Source of the DNA: Microcebus murinus
Taxonomy: Eukaryota; Chordata; Mammalia; Primates; Cheirogaleidae
Assembly: GCF_040939455.1 (NCBI RefSeq)
Contig: NC_134106.1
Coordinates: 80,607,001-80,671,000 of the forward strand
DNA: 64,000 nt
Reading direction: 5' to 3'
Both the position numbers and the translations under genes were made by a program. The notes below the pieces were generated by a model that did no database searches, had not been told where the DNA came from, and saw only the letters and a list, made by a program, of their open reading frames with translations. Of this stretch, positions 45,402-57,502 are shown one piece after another (position 1 is the stretch's first letter; each line of letters starts with the position of its first letter).

Positions 45402-45799
45402 TTCCATAAAAATTGCTAGTAAAAACAGGAAAATTAAGGACATTGGAAAATGGGTTAAAGTAAGCATAACAATATGAGGCAAGTTCAAGAGATAGAGACA
45501 GAGACAACTCCCAGAGGGGAGAGTTCAGGCCAGAGGCTGTCACTTGCCCACACCTCCTAAACCTCATTAGAAATTGTATATGCACATTGATTAATGTGTG
45601 TTTTGCTGTTGGTACTGTGGCAGATACTGGAACGGTTCGTATTGGTTCTTCTAATGCAAGACAGCCAGCCTTTGCCGCCCACTTCCCTCCTGGTGGTAGT
45701 GATGGGTTTTGCATGTCAGGGCCAGAACAAGTTGCCAGGTGCATGGGAGACAACTTTGCTGTCAAGACTTCTATTTAAGAGTTCAGACCTTTTTAGAGG
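45402..45799. other. Intergenic, unassigned
   Basis: A 134-codon minus-strand frame covers part of this region but spreads across the neighbouring MER20-like element and has no domain. I treat it as chance. Confidence 0.65.
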
Positions 45800-46087
45800 T
45801 AATTAAGATTAAATGAAGTCGTATGGGTGGGCCTTGATCAAATAGGACTGGTGTCCTTATGAGATGAGGGAGAGACACCAGGGATGTGCATGAGTATAGG
45901 AAAGGCCATGTGAGGACCTGGCGAGAAGGCAGCCCTCTGTGAGGCAAGGGGAGAGGCCTCAGGTGAAACCAAGCCTGCGGGTGCCTTTACCTTGGATTTC
46001 AGCTTCCAGAACTGTGAGAAAATGAATTTCTGTTGTTTAAGCCATGTAGACTAGTATTAAATATTTTGTTATGGTGGCCCGAACAGA
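45800..46087 (+). mobile_element. MaLR-type (MLT1-like) solo LTR fragment
   Basis: The run gtgggccttgatcaaatagg, actggtgtccttatgagatg, agcttccagaactgtgagaa and ttctgttgtttaagccatgt is typical of ERVL-MaLR LTRs, an old retrovirus-related family. It ends near tggcccgaacag. Only LTR sequence is present; no viral genes. Confidence 0.75.
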
Positions 46088-46540
46088 TTACTCAAGGTCC
46101 AACCAAGGTGAGAGGGTGAGCTCCCTTGAAGCTGGTGATGAAGGTGGGTTGAGAAGGAGGTTCTGCCAGTGGAGACTTGTCCAGCTCATCATCTAGCAGG
46201 TGACAGGACCTCTGAAGAGGTGAAGTGTCCTGGGAAATGAGCGGTCACAGGAGACTGACCCATAGGCTAGAAGGAGTGCTTCCGTGGACCAAACACTCCA
46301 GACCTGCCTCCTGTTTGCCTCCTGATGGTTCATAAGCCCCAAAGCTTCTGGCACAATCTACAGAGAAGAAGCCATCTCCCAATCACACTGTGGATCAAAT
46401 GTCTCAACATTTTAACCAGTGGGTGCTCGGAACAGACTGGATCTGATTTCTTAAAAATAATATGCCACTTCTTGCCCTGAAGTTGTGAAGCAAATTCATG
46501 CCTACTACACAATGTAGAGGTAAATAATAGGCTGAGCTTA
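46088..46540. other. Intergenic, unassigned
   Basis: No repeat or coding feature recognised. Confidence 0.65.
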
Positions 46541-47600
46541 TAATACTTTTTAAAGCTTTCTATTGTGGGAAAAAAACAATATATATACAAAAATAATAGA
46601 AAGAGTGGACCCCTATAGATATCCAAACAGTCCCCAGACATCACAGCATTCTATCCATGATACTTCAGTGTCCATTTCTACACTACCACTATCACACCTA
46701 AAATAACTAACAAAAATTCCTTAATTTCATCAAATATTCAGTATTCAAATGTCCCTGTCTTCCTAAGTGTTATTTTTTTTTAACAATATGTTTGAATCAA
46801 GATCTAAATAAGTTTAACACACTGTAATTACTTGATACATCCTTCTTTTTTTTTTTTTTAAGTCAGGATGGTCCCAGATTTGGCCAGAAGCAGCCTCTAC
46901 AGCTGGCTCCGGAGTGTTTTTGACATGGTGGCAGTCGGCTTTGACAGTTCTTTTGTTTTCTGGTATGATAAGTACCAGGGTCATTTGTTCATTTCCCACC
47001 CACTGTAGCCCTGGAATCAGCGGTTTCCCTGGGACTTGGGTTTCTGTTTTTCATGGGAAATGGTATTTTGTGACCACAGTGTGGTGCTGGAGTTGCTCAA
47101 TGCTATAAAGTTGGTCATTTTTCTCAGTCTTTTCAATGTAAAGAGGATTTTTTTTTTTATGGTAGAAAATTCATCACGAATTTAGTCTGAAATTGAGCAC
47201 GATGGAATTTTTCTTTAACCTCTTACAGTCTAATCATCTGGATCATCTATATCGCCTTTCTCCCATCCTAAAGGTCGCTGTTTAGCAATTTAAGGTTGGT
47301 TTTGGAGTGAGGTTTGTTTTGTGTTTGTTTTTCTTTTGTGCTTAGAGTGGTTATTCCACTGGCTTGGTATTTCATTTTGCTTTAGATTTCCAGAGATGCC
47401 TTTTTAAATTTAATTTTGTTTTATAATTACATAAAATATTACCTTGTTCTGAAGTCAAATCTATAAAACATCTAGTCAGAGAATTCAGGCTTCCCTCCCT
47501 CCAGTAGTGACCTCCCTGTCTTTGTAACTGTTTTTATTAGTTCTTTGTTTATCCTTCCATTTAAAAAAATAAACAAATGTTTTTATTTGTGTTCACCACT
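46541..47600 (-). repeat. L1ME-type LINE, antisense (probable)
   Basis: Phrases ccttaatttcatcaaatatt, tgtttgaatcaagatctaaa, ggtcccagatttggccagaa and ccctggaatcagcggtttcc follow the reversed 3' part of L1ME elements. An interruption by T-rich sequence near 46845-46862 is seen. Confidence 0.6.
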
Positions 47601-48720
47601 TGCTGGCCTCATGGTTAAAATATGAATCATGGTTTGCATAATTAAAAAACCATGGTGTTACAGAGTGGTATGTTTTTCCTAGAATCCTTCAGTGCCTTCA
47701 GAAAAAGGTTTCTTCATCTTATCTTCCAAATCTTCCAGCCTTTCAGTGATATCACCTGTGAAATGCAATCTATTTTTCTTTGCAACATCCCTTGTTGTAG
47801 ACCACTTCAGCTTCCTGCTCTAGCCTGGATGGGTTGCTGTCTAGGACTGCTGGCCAGATCTCATTCTGAGACTTCCCTTCATTGGTCACTACTCCTTCCC
47901 TACCTGGGTTAGATTTGAAATACTTTCTGGATTTCACTTCCTTCTCTTTTTTGTTTTCCTTCCTTATTTTCTTGAAGCACATCCTTGAGTAACTTCCTCA
48001 GAAAAGGCTATGTGGTTTCAGAAGAGCTGGAGTATTAAAAAAAATAATAATAATTTTTTTAAAAGGGGTTACGTGGGAGGAAAATGTTAGGTCCTGTCTT
48101 TCTGAAAATACCTACATTCATTCCATCTCTCATAACTGATAGTTTGCCTGGGAATAGGGATATTAACATGAGTTTCCCTCAGAATTGTGAAGCTATTGTT
48201 TCACAGTCTTCTATAATTTGATTGTTGCTGACATGAGGACTTTTATCAGAATGACTCTCATTGCTCAGTACTTGGAAGTTTCCCCCTCTGAAAGCATCTA
48301 GTGTTTTTCTTTTATCTTTGGTTTTTTGAATGCTTTCATTTCATTTTGGATTCATTTATTGGATTTTTTTTGTTCAATTATCCTCATTGACATTTAGTAG
48401 CTGCTTTCAATCTAAACTCTGGTGATCTAATAATTTGTTTGTTCCTTTCACTAACTCTGACATTGCAAAATCCTGTATTAGTTGGATATTCTTCCTGGTG
48501 GGATGACTCTCTCATTTTTTTCTTTATCTTTTTTATTAAAGTTTATGATACTGTCTTTCTGCTTATTAACTGAAAAATCTTGACTTTGACTTTTAGTCTG
48601 TTTACTGATTTGTTTTTTCATTTTGGCAATCATATTTCTATTTTTTTAATCTCAGGTAAAGGCATTCGGTGGTAATAGAATCACATGTTCCAGACCAATG
48701 AGAACAATTAGAGATGCTAT
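47601..48720. other. Intergenic, probably decayed repeat
   Basis: T-rich sequence that may continue an old antisense L1, but I cannot assign it with confidence. Confidence 0.5.
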
Positions 48721-48725
48721 TAAAA

Positions 48726-48772
48726 CACACACACACTAACACACACACACACTCACACACACACACACACAC
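48726..48772. repeat. (CA)n microsatellite, interrupted
   Basis: Three runs of CA units separated by ctaa- and ctca-type breaks. Likely polymorphic. Confidence 0.9.
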
Positions 48773-48879
48773 TTTATTCGAAAGCATTGGAGAGCTATTC
48801 ATGCAAATAGAACTTAAAGGGCCATGGTGCTAGAGAGGACGGGCACAGAAGTGAGCCAATATTCTGTAGTGCATTTTGC

Positions 48880-50390
48880 CCTTCAGAGGTTTGCTAAAAT
48901 TCGCAGAAAATAGCAGCTATTAGGCTGGGAACTTCAGCCTTCAGCGGTCTCATAGTAACTGACGAGACAAAATATAGATGTCAGGGCTACCAGGGAAGCC
49001 AAGACTTAAAAGTCTAAGAGCTCAGGGAAAGAGAAGCCAATTGAGGCGAACCAAAGCTTTATTCCACTTTTTCCATCAGACAATTGCTGATGGCATAAGC
49101 AGCATGGACTTAGCTGGGCAATGAGGCAGAGCTTTTGGTAGTCTTGTGAGTCTGGGGAAGCAAAACTAGTTAGTAGCTCACTAAGAAGGAGAGCTTTGGT
49201 GAACATCCCAGGCTTCCTATTAGTATCATGAATGGGGTGCACCCTAGGATTAAGGGCAATCCAGCAAAATACTAGCCCACCCCCTCCCCAAATTAAAACC
49301 CAATTTTGAATCAACTCAATCTCAGGCTGGGTAAGGTGATCCAACTCTACCCTAACTGCCTGCCAGAAGGCAAAATAGGTTCTCTGTGGAAGAAGATAAC
49401 ATTAGTGAACCTCAAGTTTTGCCTATAATATTTCATACACAATGTTGAGCATGCAATAAAATATTATCAGGCATCCCAAGGAATGGCAAAAATAAACCAG
49501 TACAAAAATACTATAGAAAGAAACCTGTAGATGATGCAGATATTGGAGTTACATTGGATCATTTAATTAAATGTTCAAAAAAAATTGAAAAGATTGAAAA
49601 TTTCTGCGAAGAACTGAAATCAATGAAATGGAATCAAATGGAAATTTAATAATAGAAACTACTGTTAAAAACTTAATGGATGTGAAAAGACAGCCCACTG
49701 AATGGAAGAAAATATTTGCAAATCATTTATCTGATACGGGGTTGTTATCCAGACTATATAAAGAACTCTTATAACTAAACTACAGAAAACAACCTGACTA
49801 AAAGATGGACTGTGGACTTGAATAGATATTTCTGCAAATAAGCTGCACAAATGGCCAAAAAGCACATATTTAACACTATTGAACACTTAAAAATGTTTAA
49901 GATTATAAATTATAAATAAAAATGTCATTTTTATTTTAAAAATAAAATAACTACAAATAAAAAACATAAAGGGCCAACCCCACAGATGGGGTTAACAGCA
50001 GGTTAGATACAGCAAAATAGAGGATTAGTGAGGTGGAAGATAGGGCAATAGAAAATATCCGAATGAATCACAGAAATGAAGAGTGGAAAATACAGAAAAG
50101 AGCTTAAAGGACATATGAAACATACTCCAAAAATGTAACATTTGTGTAAACTGAAGTCCCAGAAGAAAAGGAAAATGTAAATGGGGCAGAAGCTATATTT
50201 GAAGAGATTTCAGGCAATGATTTTTCTAAATTAATAAAAGACATTAAGCGACAAATTCAAGAAGTTCTTTGATCCCCATGTAGGAAGATAAAGATCGGAA
50301 CATCATTAAAAACCTGCTGAAACTCAAATAAAGAGAAAAATCTTAAAAGTAGGTAGAAGAAAATGATAAATTATAGTCTATTCTCAGTAT
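48880..50390 (+). repeat. L1M LINE, sense (5' region, ORF1 and ORF2 pieces)
   Basis: Contains sense L1-type phrases such as gaacctcaagttttgcctat, aaatatttgcaaatcattta with cttgaatagatatttctgca (ORF2 end), then gagatttcaggcaatgattt and atcattaaaaacctgctgaa (ORF1-like). The order shows at least two old L1 copies joined. Confidence 0.65.
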
Positions 50391-50399
50391 CCACTTATT

Positions 50400-51635
50400 C
50401 CACATTTGTGAAGTTGCCTACTTGCTAAAATGTATTTATAACTTAGAAATCAATACTTGTGGTGTTTTCACAGTCATTCACAGACATGTACAAAGCAGTA
50501 AAAGATTTGAGTTGCCTGACACTCCTGAACCCCTTGTGACCATTGATCTTTTTACTGTATACAGTTTTGCCTTTTCCAGAATGTCATAGACTTGAAATCA
50601 GACAAGTTGTAGAATTTTCAAAGTGGCTTCTTTTTCTTAGCGATTTCAGGTTCCTCCATGTCTTTTTGTGGCTTGATAGCTCATTTCTTCTCATCTGTAG
50701 TCAGACACATTTTTCCATTGTGTCACTTGCCCCTCATAGCTCATTTTGTTTTTATTGATGAGTAATATTCCATTGTATGGATGTACCACCAATTCTTTAT
50801 CCATTCCTTTCTTGAAGGACAGTTGGATTGTTTCCAGTTTTTGTCAATTATCAATAAAGCAGCCAGGAACATTTGTGTGTTAATTGTTGTATGGACATAC
50901 ATTTTTCAACTCATTTAAGTAAATGCCAAGGAGTGCAATTGCTGGATTGTATGGTAAGGGCATGTTTAGTTTTATTAAAAAAAGGAAAAGAAAACAAAAC
51001 CCCACCAAACTATTTTCCAAAGTGGGGACACCATTTTGCATTCTCACCAACAATGCATAAAAGTCCCTGTTGATTCTCATCCTCATCAGCCTTTGGTCTT
51101 GTCAAAGTTTTGGATTTTAGGCATTTTAATAGATGTGTGGCAGTATCTCACTGTTGGTCATACCATTGTGCTTTTAATTTGGGGTTCCACATATTTGTTT
51201 TTTTATATATGGAAATGTGATTAATAATTGTGTGTTTATCTTGTAACCTGCAAACTTTCTTTTTGTTTTTTTTAAATCTTGCAACCTTTCTGAACTCACT
51301 ATTTCCAGGAAGTTTTAATGTAGATTCATTGCGGTTTCTATGTAGACCACTATGCCATCTGCAAATAGGGACAGTTTTATTTGTTCCTTTTGAATCTGTA
51401 TGCCTTTTATTTCTTTTTACAGCCTTATTGCAGAGATTAGAATTTTACTACCATGTTGAATAAGAGAAGTCAGAGTAGATATCCTACCTTACACCTAATC
51501 TTAGGGGAAAGCGTTCAGCCTTTCACCATTAAGTGTGATACTGTTAGTAGTGTTTTTTGTAGATATTCTTTGTCAAGTTTAATTAGTTTTTCTCTATTCA
51601 TATCTTACTGAAAATTTTTATCACAAGTGGGCATT
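50400..51635 (-). repeat. L1 LINE 3' half, antisense
   Basis: Follows reversed L1: taatattccattgtatggat, agtgcaattgctggattgta, agtggggacaccattttgca and cattctcaccaacaatgcat, then a reversed ORF2 run ending about 51630. An A-rich insert lies near 50980-51000. Confidence 0.8.
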
Positions 51636-51639
51636 GCTA

Positions 51640-52190
51640 AAACAATATTTAGAGAAAAAGATTGTATAATATTAATGCTTACATTAGAAAAAAGTTTCCT
51701 CCACTCAGTTGAACTAGAAATATTACAGCAAAGTAAACTCAAAGCATGCAAAAGGAAAGAAATAATGATCGAAATCAGTAAAATGGAAAACAGCAAAAGA
51801 ATAGGAAAAAATAAAATAAACAGCTGGTTTCTTGGGAAAAAATAAATAAAATTGATAGACTTCTAGCTGCACTGACCAAGAAAAAAAAGAGAGATGACAC
51901 AAATTACCAATATCAAGAAATGGAGAGGGGGCATCACTACAGATCTTATGGACATTAGAAGCATAATAAGGGAGTCCTAGAACCAAAATATAATGACCAT
52001 AAATTTGACAACTTAGAAGAGGTGGACCAATTTTTTGAAAGACAAAAACTGCCAAAACACAGGAAGGAATATAACCCAAATTGTCCTATATCCACTAAAT
52101 AAATTGAATCTTTAGTTAAAAAACCTTCCCACAAACCAGAACAACCACTAAGAAAACTATACAAAGCAATACCCTCAAAACACTAAAAAT
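51640..52190 (+). repeat. L1 LINE ORF2 fragment, sense
   Basis: Contains aaattgatagacttctagct, gacacaaattaccaatatca, tttgaaagacaaaaactgcc and ctaagaaaactatacaaagc, all sense ORF2. It is followed by a second sense L1 that repeats the same ORF2 segment, so the two are separate insertions. Confidence 0.75.
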
Positions 52191-52415
52191 AAGTCAAGAA
52201 AGATAGAATCCTAAAAACCAAACAAACAAAAAAACCACTGTAACCCACATAAAGACAAAAGAGAAACAGGAATGAGCAACAGGGAACACAAACACTGAGT
52301 AATAAAATGACAAACAAAAGCCCTCACATCAATGACTACCTTACATATAAATCATCTTGTTGCACCAATTAAAACATAGGGATTGGTAGGTGAATAAAAA
52401 ACCATGACACAACTA

Positions 52416-52783
52416 CAATTGACCCTTGAACAATACAAGTTTAAACTGTGTGGGTCCACATGTATATGGATTTTTTTTCGATAAAAGTTACACCAAATAT
52501 GACTCTCTCCTGCCTCTGCTTCCACCTCCTTCACCTATTCTATCTCTGCCATTTTCTTCTCTGTAGCTTACTTTATTGTAAGAATATAGCATATACTACA
52601 CATTTCATACACTACATATAGCATACAAAATATGTGTTCATCGACTGTTTAGGTTATCAGGCTTTGGTCAACAGTAAGCTATTAGAAGTTACAATAAGGT
52701 TTGGGGGAGTCAAACGTTCTATGTGATTTTCAACTGTGTGGGGCTTGGCATCCTTAACCCATACATTGTTCAAGGGCCAACCA
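52416..52783. mobile_element. MER2 (Tigger) DNA transposon nested in L1
   Basis: Starts caattgacccttgaacaata and ends cattgttcaagggccaacca, inverted ends of MER2. TA dinucleotides at 52414-52415 and 52784-52785 mark the target duplication; joining them restores L1 sequence (caacta-tgctg). The inside (tactttattgtaagaatata, tatgtgttcatcgactgttt) is MER2. A non-autonomous member of the TcMar-Tigger group. Confidence 0.9.
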
Positions 52784-53803
52784 TATGCTGTTTTAAAGAA
52801 CGCTTTAAATGCAATGAAAATGGCAGGTTGAAAGTAAAAGAAGGGAAAATATATACATGCAAAAATTAATCAAAATAAAGAAGGACTAATTATGTTAGTA
52901 TCAGATAAAATAGGTTTCAGAGAAGAGTTACTAGGGACAAATATTAAGCACATTACATAATGATACATGGATCAACCCATCTGGAAGACAAATGATCCTA
53001 ATTGTGCATATGCACTGAAAATCTAGAGCCTCAAAATACCTGAAGCAAAATACTAGAGCTGAGAAAAATAAAGAAATAGACAAATGCACAATTATAGTTG
53101 GGAATTTCAACACCCCCCACCTCAGAAATGGATACAACTAATATCAGTTAGTCAAGAAGGATATAGAATAACTAAACATCATCAATCAATAAGATCTAAT
53201 CAATATGTATAGAACACACAATCTTATCAAATGCCCATGGAACATTCACCAAGATAGATCATATCCTAGACTGTAAAATTAGTTTCAACAAACTTAAAAG
53301 AAATCATACAGAGTATGTTTTCTGACCATGATAAAATCAAACTAAAATCAATAACAGAAGAGAATAGAAAAATCTCAAAACATTTGGGAATTAAACAAAA
53401 CACTTCAAATAATCCAGCAAAGATGGAATCCCACAGAAATTTTTTAAAAAATACATTGAGCAAAATCAAAATGTACATAAAAAACATCTAACTATGTGGA
53501 GCACAGTTAATGTAATGCTGGGAGAGAAACCTGTAGCACTAAATGCTTACATTGATAAGGAAGAAAGATTTCAAATCAATGATCTAAGTTGCTACCTTAA
53601 GAAACTATAAATAAAGAACAAAGTAAACCCAAAGCAAGCGGAAGAAACAGAATAATAAAAATAAGAAATCAATGACATTGAAAACAGGAAAACAATACAA
53701 TGCAATAAAATTGGTTCTTTGAAAAGATCAATAACATTGACATGCCTTTAGCAAAACTGACAAAAAAAAAATAAAGCAAATTACTGATATCAAAAATAAA
53801 CAA

Positions 53804-53968
53804 GGTGGTGTGCACCCGTGTGTCAGCTACTCAGGGGGCTGAGGCAGGAGGATTGCTTGAGACCAGGAGTTTGAGGTTACGGTGAGCTTTGATAACTCTA
53901 CTGCACTCTAGCCTGGGAAACGGAGGGAGATCCTGTCTCATAAATAAATGAATAAATAATTAATTAAT
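53804..53968 (+). mobile_element. Alu right-arm fragment, sense, strepsirrhine-like
   Basis: Reads ggtggtgtgcacccgtgtgt, ggctgaggcaggaggattgc and gagtttgaggttacggtgag with actgcactctagcctggg, followed by a taaa-type tail. The variant tttgaggtt-acggtgagc and ctctagcctgg is the form seen in strepsirrhine Alus. The left arm is missing. Confidence 0.8.
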
Positions 53969-56104
53969 GGATATCACTATAAATCAAGCAGCCAGTAACA
54001 TGATGAGAAGAGAATACTAAGAAAAACTCTACACATATTAATTCAACATTTTAGATAAAGTGGACCAATTCCTTTAAAATGACAATTACTAAAATCTCAC
54101 CAAGTAGAGAATAGATCATTTGAATAGCCTTATAACTAATAATTAAATTGAATTCATCATTTAAAATATTCCTAGAACCAATAAATGAGATCAGCAAGGT
54201 CACAGCATATAGGATCAAGACACAAAACTCAAATGTATCTGCATATACTAGCAGTGAACATATGGAATCCAAAATAAAAGCAATACCATCTACAATCTCT
54301 CAAAAAAATAGAAGTATTTATGTATAAATCTGATAATTCCTGTAGAGAATTTGTATGCTGAAAACTTTCAAGTGCTAATGAAGGACATCAAGAAGGTCTA
54401 AGTAAATGGAGAGATACACCATGTTCATGAGTTAGAACAGTGTAGTAAAGATGTCAGTTCTCCTCAAATTTACTTAAAGGTTTAATGCATTGAGTCAAAA
54501 TCTCAAGATGTTTTTGTAGATATAGACAAGCTTATTGTAAAATGTATATGAAAGACAAGGGACCTAGAACAGGTAAAAAAGTTTTGGGGAAAAAAAGTAT
54601 AAAGTGGAAGGATCACTGTACCTAAGTTTAAGAGTTTGTATACAGCTATAATCATCAAGATAGTGTGGTATTGACAAAGAAACAGATCGGTGAAACAGGA
54701 TAGAGAACCTAGAAATCAAATCACACAATTATAGTCACCCAACCTATTTCTGACAAATGTGCAAAAACAATGCAATGGAGGGAAAATGGCCTTTTTAAAC
54801 AAATGGTGCTGGAGAAACTGGACATTCATAGGTGAAAACAAACTCAACCAAGCTACTTATACAAAATTTAATTTAAAATGTATTGCAAATGTGTATGTTA
54901 AACATAATATAATAACACTTTTAGAAGAAAATATGTGAGAAAATCTGGGACCTAGGGCTAGATGAAGAGTTCTTAGATATAACACCAAACGCATGATCAA
55001 TTAAAAAATTGATAAATTGAACTTCATCAACATTAAAAACTTTTGCTCTTTAAGGGACCTTCTTAAGGAGAATACAAGCTTCAGAATGGGAGATAATGTT
55101 TGTAAATGATGTATTAGACACAGAACTCATATCTAGAATACATAAAAGAACAGTAAAACACCTATCGTCCAGTTAGAAAACGGGCAAAAGACATGAAGAA
55201 TCATTTCACCAAAGAAGATAAATGGATGGCAAATAAGCACATGAAATGATGGTCAACATCTTTAGCCAGCTGGAAACACAAATTAAAACCACAATGAGAT
55301 ATCACTACACATCTGTTAGGACTAAAATCCAAAGTAATGATAGTATCAAGTGCTGGTGAGAATATGGAGACACCGATCTCTCATATACTCCTGGTAGGAA
55401 TGTAAAGTGGCCACAGCCACTCTGGAAAATAGTTTGGCAATTTCTTAAGAAAACATACACAAGAAAACCCATATGTGAATGTTCATAGATTTGTAATAGC
55501 CCAAAATAGGAAACAACCCAAATGCCCTTTAATGGGTGAAATGCTGAACTGCGGTGCAGACCAGGAAGTGCTCATCAGCAATGAAAAGAAAGACTTTATT
55601 GACTAAACATGCAACAACTTGTGTGGATCGCTGGGACATTACACCAAGTGGAAGAAAGTTAGTCTCAAATGAGTACATATTGTATGATTCCATTTATCTA
55701 ACAACTTTGAAATGACAAAATTCTATCAAAACAATGTGTGCCAAGGTCTTGGGGGATGTGGAGGGAAGTGGGTGTGACCATAAAGGAGCAAGAAAGACGT
55801 CTCTATGGTGCTGGCACAGTTCTTGTTTCTTGATTGTGGTGGTGGTTACATGAATCTATGCGTGTAACAAAACTCACAGAACTATACACACACACCCCAC
55901 ATACAAGAATGTGCATGTGAAACTACGAAATCTCTGTAAATTCTGTGGATCGTATCAATGTCAATCTCCCAGTTTGGTATTGTATTATAATTAGGTGAGA
56001 TGTTACCAATTTAAAAAACTGACTTGATGGGTACAGGGGACCCCTCTATTATTTTTGCAACCTCCTGTGAATCTATATCCAAAATAAAAAGTAGTTAAAA
56101 ATAA

Positions 56105-56690
56105 ATTATATTTCTATTCAGCAGCAAAAATTCGAAACTAAAAAAATGTATACTATTTATATCATCTTTAAAAAATCAAAGTTGTAGGAGTAATTCTAAT
56201 GAAAAACATGGATGTCCTCTACACAGAAAACTAAAGAATTTAAAGAACTAAACAAATGTAGGGATATGCTATGTTTATTGAATGGAAAATTTAAAAAGAT
56301 GTCAATTTACTCCAACTGCATCTATATTATATGGACTTAATGTAATCAAAGTCCCAGCAGGCTTTTTTTTTGCAAGTGACAAACTGACTCTAAAATGTAC
56401 ATTGAGATGCAGATAGGAACAGTCAAGATAATGATCAAGAAAAGTTGAAGTATTTTCACTCCATATATCAAGACTTATTATAAAGTGGCAGTGTGATATT
56501 CTTGCAAGAAAAGGCAATTAGATCAAACACATAAAATAAAAGTCAGAAGTAAACTCAAACATGCATGGACACTGAAATTTATGACAAAGGCCCAGAGCAG
56601 TGGAGAAGAGAGTTCTTTTCAGTAACTGGAACTCAGTCACTTTTATATCCATGTGCGAGAAAACATTCACCCCCACCACACATGGTACAC
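56105..56690 (+). repeat. L1 LINE ORF2 fragment, sense
   Basis: The phrases taatgtaatcaaagtcccag, gtgacaaactgactctaaaa and acactgaaatttatgacaaa are sense L1 ORF2. It sits just beyond the 3' end of the previous L1, so it is a separate piece. Confidence 0.7.
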
Positions 56691-57436
56691 AAAATTAACG
56701 TTGTTCTACATGTGAGAGGTAAAATAATAACAGCCCTAAATTGTAATATAAAAAAATGTATTTTGAGTTTGGAACAGGTAGAGATTTCTTCAACAAGATA
56801 CAAAAAACATCATATAATGTTTCCTTTAGCTCGTTACAGGTTTTTATGTATTTTTCAAAGTGTCCTCTTCTTGTTTTATGTATGTAATGTCTTCTCCATG
56901 GTGATATAAATTAGACACATAACTTAACGTTCCGTGATTTTTCCAGGTTCGCTTTTTTGTTTGTTTACTTTTTCACACAAACGGTGTCCGCATTAGTCTG
57001 ATGATTATAGATTTTCCTGGAATGACTCCTAGATGGCCGTTGTAAGTTTCCCCTGCTTTTGTAGGTAGGTTTGTTTCCTCACTGGGTCTGGACGGGGAAG
57101 CTCATGGGAGCTCTGCGTGCACAGCTGTGTGACAGCCCCTTGGCTGGGGATCTCCAAACTCTGGGATTCCTATATGGCCCAACGGGGTCCATTGTGCTAG
57201 AGAAGAGCTCTCCAGCTTCTCTGCCTGGTGATGAACACCGGACTGCCAGGGCCTTGGAACCCGCCATCTCTGGGCCTCACCCCCTAAGCTTCTTCAGACA
57301 GGTCCCCACCCCGGTCCTGCAGCTCCCTCTCCTGAGCATTCTTATCTCTGGCTTCCCTCCTCAGCCTCTTCCAGCATCCAACACTCCCTCCACAGTTCTC
57401 CTCCCAGAAGTGTGTTAGAATCTTTCATCCACCGAA

Positions 57437-57438
<2 letters not shown>
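56691..57438. other. Intergenic, unassigned
   Basis: A 115-codon plus-strand frame at 57071-57418 has no domain, no codon signature and no splice or promoter context; I do not call a gene. Confidence 0.6.
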
Positions 57439-57501
<63 letters not shown>

Positions 57502-57502
57502 T
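57439..57502. repeat. (TA)n microsatellite
   Basis: About 64 bases of AT repeat with one interrupting g. Such runs are prone to cruciform formation and length change. Confidence 0.95.

Larger units (their letters stand above)
52190..56104 (+). repeat. L1M LINE, sense, long, with nested MER2 and Alu fragment
   Basis: The element runs from ORF1/ORF2 (catcaatgactaccttacat at 52328) through ORF2 (ttactgatatcaaaaataaa, then atggatatcactataaatc after an Alu fragment) to a 3' end with gtgagatgttaccaatttaa and tatccaaaataaaaagtagt. MER2 (52416-52783) and an Alu right-arm piece (53804-53968) interrupt it cleanly. ORF2 is broken by stops; no activity is possible. Confidence 0.85.

Noticed and set aside
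45361..45765. 134-codon minus-strand frame
   Set aside because: Begins inside a MER20-like transposon, has no domain or codon signature and no splice context.
57071..57418. 115-codon plus-strand frame
   Set aside because: Pro/Leu-rich composition typical of GC-rich noncoding DNA; no similarity that I recognise.
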